This document shows positions 57,441 to 64,000 of a DNA stretch of 64,000 nucleotides, one piece after another. The notes beneath the pieces were generated by a model, which did not search any database, was not told where the DNA came from, and saw only the letters and a program-made list of their open reading frames with translations. This DNA comes from Tetradesmus obliquus (taxonomy: Eukaryota > Chlorophyta > Chlorophyceae > Sphaeropleales > Scenedesmaceae). Position 1 is the stretch's first letter. Each line of letters opens with the position of its first letter. Location: assembly GCA_030272155.1 (NCBI GenBank), contig CP126201.1:5008501-5072500 (forward strand), written 5' to 3'. The position numbers were made by a program, and so were the translations under genes.

Positions 57441-57740
57441 GACGTGGCAACGGCCCCGGAGCTGCTGCTGCTGCTGCTGGTGCTGCTGCTGCTGAAGCAG
57501 CAAGGAGACCCTGGCCCATTACTGCAGGATTTTATGGGCGCCCACAGGAACAAATAGCACCAGAGACTTGTCTACACTGAACATAGCGCCCTCCTGGCGT
57601 CCGAAGTGCGTCCGGGATGTACAACGAGCGAAAGACACAGGGACCGCGCGCACTGTGCAGGAAGGAAGCAGCTTGTTTGTGATACGTCCCAATAAACACG
57701 TTCTAAGACATTGATACAAACCAATACAGTCATAATCAGG

Positions 57741-58200
57741 GCGTCGGGCTAGGTGGGGCACCAGGGTTTCCAGTATCGTGGTTGATGTTGCCTGCTGACC
57801 TTCCCCTTGGCCCTCACTGCTGCTGGCAGCTGGGCAAGCGCTCGGTAAGCTACGAAGGTGGTAGTCTGCACACTACACGAACTGACGTTGTGCGTGTCTA
57901 GATAGCCCAGGCTGTTCTTTTGGTAATGGCTGCTGTTGTACATCTGCAGCAGTACAGTTCTTGCTGATCATCATGTCCGTCAGGGCGATGCCTGCGCAGC
58001 TGGGGCATGCACAGTACAACGGATGGCATGTACAGATGATACGAACGAAAACAAGGTTTACAGTTGATAAGTTACACATGCCAGGAACACCTTGTAGCCA
58101 CAACAACACTGCACCATCCTTCAGACTGCGCCCTGGCATCTCGTGCTGCGTCTGGACTGCAGCATCAACTTCTTGGCAGAAACAATGGACGCACAGCAAC
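57741..58200 (-). other. Possible small unrecognised gene
   Basis: On the minus strand a frame from an ATG at 57943 ends at 57749 (NSLGYLDTHNVSS, KGKVSRQHQPRYWKPWCPT). It looks like a protein end and lies just after an acceptor-like ctgctgcag. An overlapping alternative frame (IALTDMMISKNCTAADVQ) follows another acceptor near 58000. I could not join either to upstream exons with confidence and know no family match. It may be a short intron-containing gene or chance. Confidence 0.2.
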
Positions 58201-59868
58201 ATGTAATCTGCTGCTATTCCAGCGTCGCCGCTGGCACTATTCAGTGCTAGCACGAATTGCAGATGTAAACAAAACAGCAATGAAACCAGAACATTTGGAA
58301 TTCAAATGGTTGAAACCCACCCGGGGCAACGTGCGTGCGTGCATATGCACTCTCCAAGTGGCTGCTGCCACACCAACTGCACCCACTCCACAAGCCGTGC
58401 TTTTGGTTTTGGCTGAGCTGGGTCAACAGCAGCACTGTTGCCAGCACAGCTATTTGCCACACCACAACGTCAGCAGCATGTGTTGCCCGCAGCCCCATGT
58501 CAATGTTGCAGCAATGGCTGCCCCGCCTGACACACCCGTCCCGTACATGCGCATCCACAGCTGGTGCGTGCCACCTGCTGTGCATTGCTGCTGCCAGCGG
58601 TACACAATGTTGCGGCCGCAAAGAACGGCAAACATGTCTGTACAGCCAAACACACCAGCATGCCTGCCACGGTTGAGCCAACCCTGCACATACCACAAGT
58701 ATACACAGCATGTCTGCTGCTTCTGTGGCAGGGGCCAACACGCCTGCAACTACCAGAACTCCACATGTCATGAATTACAAACAAAACAATGCTCTATTGC
58801 AGCTGGCGTTGCCGCAGTCTGCAAGCAGCTGTTTGATATCAACAAAGGCTGGCAGCTGCCATAGCTGCGCACAGTCTGTGTCCTGCGCAGCTAGTCTGGA
58901 AAGCAAAGATATGAACACCGACTTGCCGCAGCTTCCTGATACTGAGCAACTGCACAGTCTGTACAACATGCGTATTGCACGTATCCATCCACACGCGCAT
59001 GCCGCGATGCTTTGTGTGATGTGTCGACCCTACGAACCCAGGGCCAGCTAGCCTGCCACCAGCACGCCACAAACAGGGGAAGCCTGCAACACGGCATGCA
59101 TACCAACTAAGATGGTGCCAGGACCCACACGTAACACCCCCTCTCTCACTGCATGCATACTTGTGTAGCAAGGCACAGCTCAGACCCGTGGCACCCTTTG
59201 GTGGCCAGCACCAGACCAGCACATATACCAGTGCAGGGCTTCCAACTAGCAGTCAACAACGTGATCAATCAAATGGCTCAACAGCAGGCAGCCTACTGTT
59301 GTGCAGACCAAGCGCCAAGGCCACATCACAGCTTGCAGGCGTGCGCCTGCCGTCACTCCTCCCTGCCAATGCAGCTGCCAGCGCCGCAGCAGCTGTGCCA
59401 GCAGCCAGTCAGCACACTGCATGCGCTGGGCACCCGGCCCCACCCAGCCATGCACCCCTGCCAAGCTGTGCGCCCATGACCCCTCCACACCACCCCCAGG
59501 CTGCCGGCACCTTTGCGACACAGCACCATCTACTCAAAGCCTCCAACCTCCGCCATGCTGCCAGGCTCATCGCTGCCGCACCACAGCTGCGCACCACAGC
59601 CTCAGCAGCATGCCAGCGCTGCTCCCATGCACAATAGCAGCAGCAGCCATCAAGCCTGACTGCCCATTCAGCCACCAAACACACCAAAGGCAACTAACGC
59701 GCACGACTCACAGCAAGGCGCCGTTGCTGCTGCATCCCATCCCACCCCACTGCATCACGCCCAGCCCAGCAGGCAGTGCAGCGGGCCTAGCCCAGGCCTA
59801 GCCGCTACACCCCCCAGCCCTAGCACAGCAGGCTCCTCGCCAGCTGCCCCCAGCCCACTACTCCTCCA
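58201..59868. other. Intergenic region before the 3' end of the activase-like gene
   Basis: Several open frames exist because stop codons are scarce, but none shows a motif or plausible splice structure. I see nothing to annotate. Confidence 0.45.
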
Positions 59869-62800
59869 CTAGCCCAGCAGGCTCCTCCCAGCGCGCGGCT
59901 CCTCGTCGCCGCTGTCCTCGCTGCTGCTCCACCCCCCCAGCGCGTCCTCGCCCCACACCACGCCCTTCATGTACAGCTCACCCAGCCGCCCCTGGTTCAC
60001 AGCCTCCTGCTCGCCCACCAGGCGACGCCCCTCAGCCAGCAGGTCGGCCAGGGTCAGCGGCACGGGCTCAAACTCGGGCAGATCCTTCTGCGACAGCAGC
60101 CGCTTGTTGACCTCCTTCACGCGCGCCTCGTCCGCGTCGTGCAGCGGCGCGCCTGTGGCCAGGCGAGAAAGGGAATGCAGCCAGGCAGTGCTGAGGTGAG
60201 AGGCGGCAGTGCAAGGCGCTGCACCTGGCAGCCTGTCATGCACCAGCACGCCGCAGATAAGAGTGCGCGCCAGCAAGCACTCTCTGTTCAATCTGACAGG
60301 CTTTGGTGATGCGCTGCATGACGGCAGCGGCACGCTGGACCCCTCAACTCCTGCACAGGCTGTGCACCCCCTGCCCCCACCACCCTGCCACCGCCCCGCA
60401 CCTGCCACGCCGTGCATCCACTCGCGGATCTGTGCGTCGTAGGTGGCTGCGCGCAGTGCGCCGAAGAAGTCCAGCGCCTGGTTGCCAAAGGTGTCGATGA
60501 GCGTCTCGATGTCGCGCTTGGACACGCCGTCCTCCTTGTACATCTGGGGGGGCAGTGGTGCAAGCAGGGGCGGGCGCAGCAGCATGCATGTCAGCAGCAA
60601 CAACGGCATGCAGCGTGCAGGTGTGCAGCTGTGCCATTAGATGCCTGCACCAGCTGCTGAGCGGGAAGAGGTGCACGCAGGCATGTGGTTGGTTGCTGCT
60701 GCGTTGCGGCATCATGCAGGCGCTGCACCGCGCCTGCCACGCACTGCCGCGCATGCGGTCCTGCTCAGGCTGCTGGCCAGCTGCTGTGCTTGAGCGCCAG
60801 CTGGCAAAAGACAGCTCGCGTCGCGCCAGCCACTGCCCCCATGCAGCCCATGAGTGCCAGTATCGGCTATGCAAATATGCTGCAGCATGATCAACCACTA
60901 GAACTCCCGCCGGCTGCCGCTGATCTGCTGCACTGTGGCAACACACCAATGCCACCAAGACAACAAAGCTATAACAATCAACTCCAGCACAACCATCTGC
61001 AAGCCAACACCCCCGCACCCACCTGCCACACGATGGCCACCACGTCGTCGCGCTGCGGCTGCCAGTAGAACTTCTCCATGCGGCCGTCCCTGATGAGCGG
61101 CGCGTACAGCGTGGAGAAGTCGTTGCCCGTCACGATGATGGGCACGCGCTTGATGTAGTCGCTCTCCCGCCAGTTGGCGCCGATGCTGACGCGGTTGGGG
61201 TCGTCGCAGATGTTCATGAGCGTGCCGATCACAATCTGGTTGTTCACCGTGCACTGCGGGAACGCGGTGGCAGCAGCAGCAGAATGCGGCAGCACACACA
61301 ATAGGATGTCAGGCAGCGTGCTTGGGCATGCTGGGTGGCAACGCCGGCCTGCCATACATGCCAGCATCACCAGCCAGCAAGAAATGCACACGCACAGTAA
61401 TCATAACTAGCACCAGTGCTTGCTGCAGTATGCCAGTGTATCTGAGCACACCAGCAGCCTCTTGTGTCGAGCAGGCCAATTCCCCTTCAAACTGCTTTAC
61501 CTCCAAGCTCGCCCGCACCTGTGTCTTGCCGAAGCGCGCGATGCTCTACACACGCATCCCAGCCCCAGGACCAACTTCTTGTATAACCCCTAAACCCATG
61601 CTGATAACCACCTAAACCCTGCACCCCAGCCGCACCTGCGTGTTGCCGAAGCGCCCAATGCCCGCGTCCAGGTCGTTGATGACCAGGCAGCTCAGCTTGC
61701 CGCGCGTCTTGCTCAGCTCCGCAGCCTTGCGGTAGCGCTCACGTATCAGCCGCCCCGGCTGCCCCGCCGTCTCGCTCTCCAGCTCCCCCGCGCTCATCAC
61801 CACAGGCTCCACGCCCAGCTTCCTGAACGCCAGCTCGGTCTGCGGCAGCAGGGTGGGGCGGGATGCATGGGGTCAGGCGGTATGACACTATGCGCTTTGC
61901 CACACTCTCCTGAATAACGCAGCGCAGCTCCACCCGGGTGGTGGCCTATATGCACCCCAGCCGCCTGCACATGCGCGGCGCAACAAGCCACCACACGCCA
62001 GCTGCCTTCCAGCTGCTGCCGGCTGGCCTCATGCTGCTGCTGCTGCGCATGCTGCTGCCTCACCTGGAAGGTCTTGCCGCATCCCTTGGGCCCCCATATG
62101 CCCAGGATGAGCGGCACCTTGGTGGTGGCGCTGATGGCGCCCTGGTCAGCCAGGTAGTTCTTGGTGATGTGCATCTGGGGGGGGGGGGGGAGCAGCAGCA
62201 GCAGTGTGTATTTAGATGCCTTGTGGGCCAGGTAGCTGTTGCTGAGGTGCATCCAGGTATGGCAGCAGGCGGGGGCAGGGCTGCAGGTAGCCAGGGCAGG
62301 AGGCAGGGACGATTTGAGACATGGCTGGTGCAAGCACACAGACATTTAGAGTCACTTCCAGCAAACATGCGGCCTAAACCAACACAACCCGTGCCGCTGC
62401 CAACACAGGCGATCACTGCACGCCAACGCCAGCCGCCGCCCAGCACGCTGCCTCCATGCAGCAGGCGCTGTGCCCTGAGCCAGACCTTGTGTGCACACTC
62501 GCCACTCATCACTCACCGCCACTTTGTCCATGAACTGCGGCGCGATGTAGTAGTCGCCGATGATGTGCTTCAGCGTGCGCGCCTCCCAGCCCCGCAGGCT
62601 GCCGTCCGCGATGTCGCTGCGGTGGCCCAGCACGTTGCCCGTGAACAGGCTGTCGATCATGCCCACGTTCTGCCCCGCGTCCACATTCGTGTTGTAGTCC
62701 GACTGCCCCAGCTCAAACAGGTAGTCGCCAGCAGAGCCGCCGCTCGCCTCCTTGGCATCCCAGCTGCTGCGGAACCGCTGCCCGCTGCCGCTGCTGCTGC

Positions 62801-63364
62801 TGCCGGCATCTGCAGCAGGCGGCGCGGCCGGCGCGCCGCTGCCGCCGCTGCTGCTCCTGCCAGCAATGTAGTTGCTGAAACGGCCGCCCTCAGGCTGCTG
62901 CTGCTGCTGCTGCTGTGGCTCAGGTTGCTGCTCCTGCTGGGGTTGTTGCGGCGGCTGTTCGCGCTGCTGCTGCTCCCGCTGCTGCTGCTCGCGCGGCGAG
63001 GGCGAGGCTGAGCGCCAGCTGCTGCCCGCGGTGTACTTGGAGAAGCGGCCGCTGGAGGTGGGCTCGTCACCTGCACTGCTGCTGCTGCTGCTGTCATATA
63101 CCGGGCTGGGCGAGCGCCAGCTGGGAGATGTAGGCCGGCTGAGCGGCCGCTGTGGTTGCTGCTGCTGCTGCTGTTCCTCATCAGCGTAGCCGCTCCTGCT
63201 GTCTGGCCGCTGCTGTGAGAGGTAGGAGCCCCACCTGCCCCCTGCTGGGGAGGGAGGCTCAGCAGCAGGAGGCTCCGGATCACGCCGCTGCTGCTCACGC
63301 TGCTGCTCCTGCTGCTCCGGTGAAGGCGTGGAGCGCCAGCTGCTCCACCTACTGCTGCTGTCAG

Positions 63365-63406
<42 letters not shown>

Positions 63407-64000
63407 GGCGTGCGGGTGGTTCCTGCGGCTGCGGGCTTGGTGAGCGCTGCCTGATGCGCTGGATCTGGTCGGCAAAGCGCTCACTGCCGCTGCTGCTGCT
63501 GCTGGCTTGCGGCTGCTGCTGCTCCTGTTGCGGTGGAGGCACCAGCCCACCCTCAGGCTGCTGCTCCCAGGGAGGGATAGGTCCCTGCTGCTGCTGCTGC
63601 TGAGCGCGGGATGAGATGATGCCATCCCAGCGTGAGCTGCCATCAGCGCCGCCGACATCGCTGCCGCTGCTGCTGCTGGGCTGCGCATCCTGGCGCCTCC
63701 ACTGCTCCTCCCGCTGCTGCTGTTGCTCGCGCCGCTGCTGCTGCTCCACGTCCGGCGTCTGCTGCTGCCGCCGGTCGATGAACAGCGTGGCGGGCGGCTG
63801 CGGCGGCTGCTGCTTGCGCGCAGCAATGATGGAGGCCCACCTGTCGCCGGAATCAGCCTGCTGCTGCTGCTGCTGCTGCTCCTCCTCCTCAACTGTGGAC
63901 TCAGGAGAAGAGGCAGGAGATGCTGCAGCAGAGGCAGCTGGCGATGCAGCCGGCGATGCAGCCGGCGAGGCCGCTGCTGATGCTGGCTGCGATGGCGTCG
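59869..64000 (-). CDS. Rubisco activase-like AAA+ protein with long repeat-bearing N-terminal extension (5' end outside window)
   Basis: Exons in transcript order: (beyond 64000)-62517, 62174-62064, 61839-61636, 61253-61023, 60543-60402 and 60152-59869; phases agree. The core matches Rubisco activase: [20 protein letters not shown], Walker [29 protein letters not shown], Walker [30 protein letters not shown], sensor [11 protein letters not shown] and [10 protein letters not shown]. Activases use ATP to remove inhibitory sugar phosphates from Rubisco in the chloroplast. The differences from the canonical form are large. More than 430 residues precede the core in the same open frame, made of Gln/Ser/Pro/Arg-rich sequence with spaced motifs ([50 protein letters not shown], and three SWRSxSP-like units). 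The C terminus is acidic and Ser-rich ([14 protein letters not shown]). The transit peptide should lie outside the window. It could be a second, pyrenoid-linked activase or a paralogue with another client. Confidence 0.88.
61510..61663 (-). repeat. Duplicated exon end and donor in the activase-like gene
   Basis: The end of the Walker B exon (RFGNTQ then gtgcgg, about 61627-61663) has a diverged copy at 61510-61544 reading RFGKTQ then gtgcgg. About 28 of 32 bases match, and the copy still has a usable donor. Confidence 0.85.
62176..62189 (-). repeat. Poly-C tract (minus strand) at the acceptor of the Walker A exon
   Basis: A run of 12 to 14 C on the coding strand sits directly before the CAG acceptor of the exon starting at 62174. 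Confidence 0.9.
62770..63848 (-). repeat. Degenerate motif repeats in the activase-like N-terminal extension
   Basis: Motifs of the type [G/S/D]-R-[W/F]-x-x-[Y/I] occur near 63848, 63635, 63240, 63050 and 62890, with SWRSxSP-like motifs near 63335, 63120 and 63020 and a last [10 protein letters not shown] near 62780. The spacing is mostly 35-95 residues and the linkers are disordered Gln/Ser/Pro runs. Confidence 0.75.

Noticed and set aside
58064..58864. 266-codon plus-strand frame
   Set aside because: No ATG-supported motif, composition like non-coding flank, many His/Pro/Cys without pattern.
61580..61620. Interstitial telomere (taaaccc-like motifs)
   Set aside because: Only two short imperfect motifs are present, too few for a telomeric tract.

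Overview
The window is nuclear DNA of a green alga, most likely a chlorophycean of the Scenedesmus/Tetradesmus type. That placement is inference. It rests on a Rubisco activase-type AAA+ gene, an octotricopeptide-repeat (OPR) protein, very intron-rich genes with GTGAGN/GTGCGG donors and CAG acceptors, moderately high GC, and extreme CAG/CTG triplet richness in exons and introns alike. No rRNA, tRNA, CRISPR array or virus was found.

Layout. 522-1238 (-) is the catalytic part of a tyrosine recombinase, probably from a DIRS- or Crypton-like element. 1833-5414 (-) is a 9-exon MFS organic-cation-type transporter. 6675-16379 (+) is an 18-exon, 1070-aa leucine-rich-repeat (LRR) type I membrane protein (LRR1). 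18014-22246 (-) is a 9-exon, 760-aa secreted cysteine-rich protein with a PAN/apple-like end. 23346-29136 (-) is an 8-exon, 1141-aa LUMINIDEPENDENS-like chromatin protein. About 29840-34099 (+) is a large OPR protein. 34688-41364 (+) is a 13-exon, 917-aa paralogue of LRR1 (LRR2). About 43237-49335 (+) is a patatin-like phospholipase. 50492-55178 (+) is a 13-exon, 494-aa formamidase/acetamidase with a signal peptide. 57000-57440 (-) is an SGF11/ATXN7L3-type SAGA subunit. 59869-64000 (-) is a Rubisco activase-like AAA+ protein with a very long N-terminal extension that runs off the window. Exons were joined by hand; for every complete model the intron phases agree and the summed length is a multiple of three.

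The genes form no operon-like unit. They touch chloroplast function (activase-like protein, OPR), chromatin (LUMINIDEPENDENS-like, SGF11-like), the cell surface (two LRR proteins, cysteine-rich protein) and metabolism or transport (lipase, amidase, MFS).

Two observations stand out. First, the activase extension carries regularly spaced Trp/Phe-Arg motifs that recall Rubisco-binding repeats of pyrenoid linkers. Second, at least four genes contain diverged partial copies of their own exons, splice sites included, inside neighbouring introns. This goes with an unusual use of CTG tracts as the sequence just upstream of 3' splice sites.
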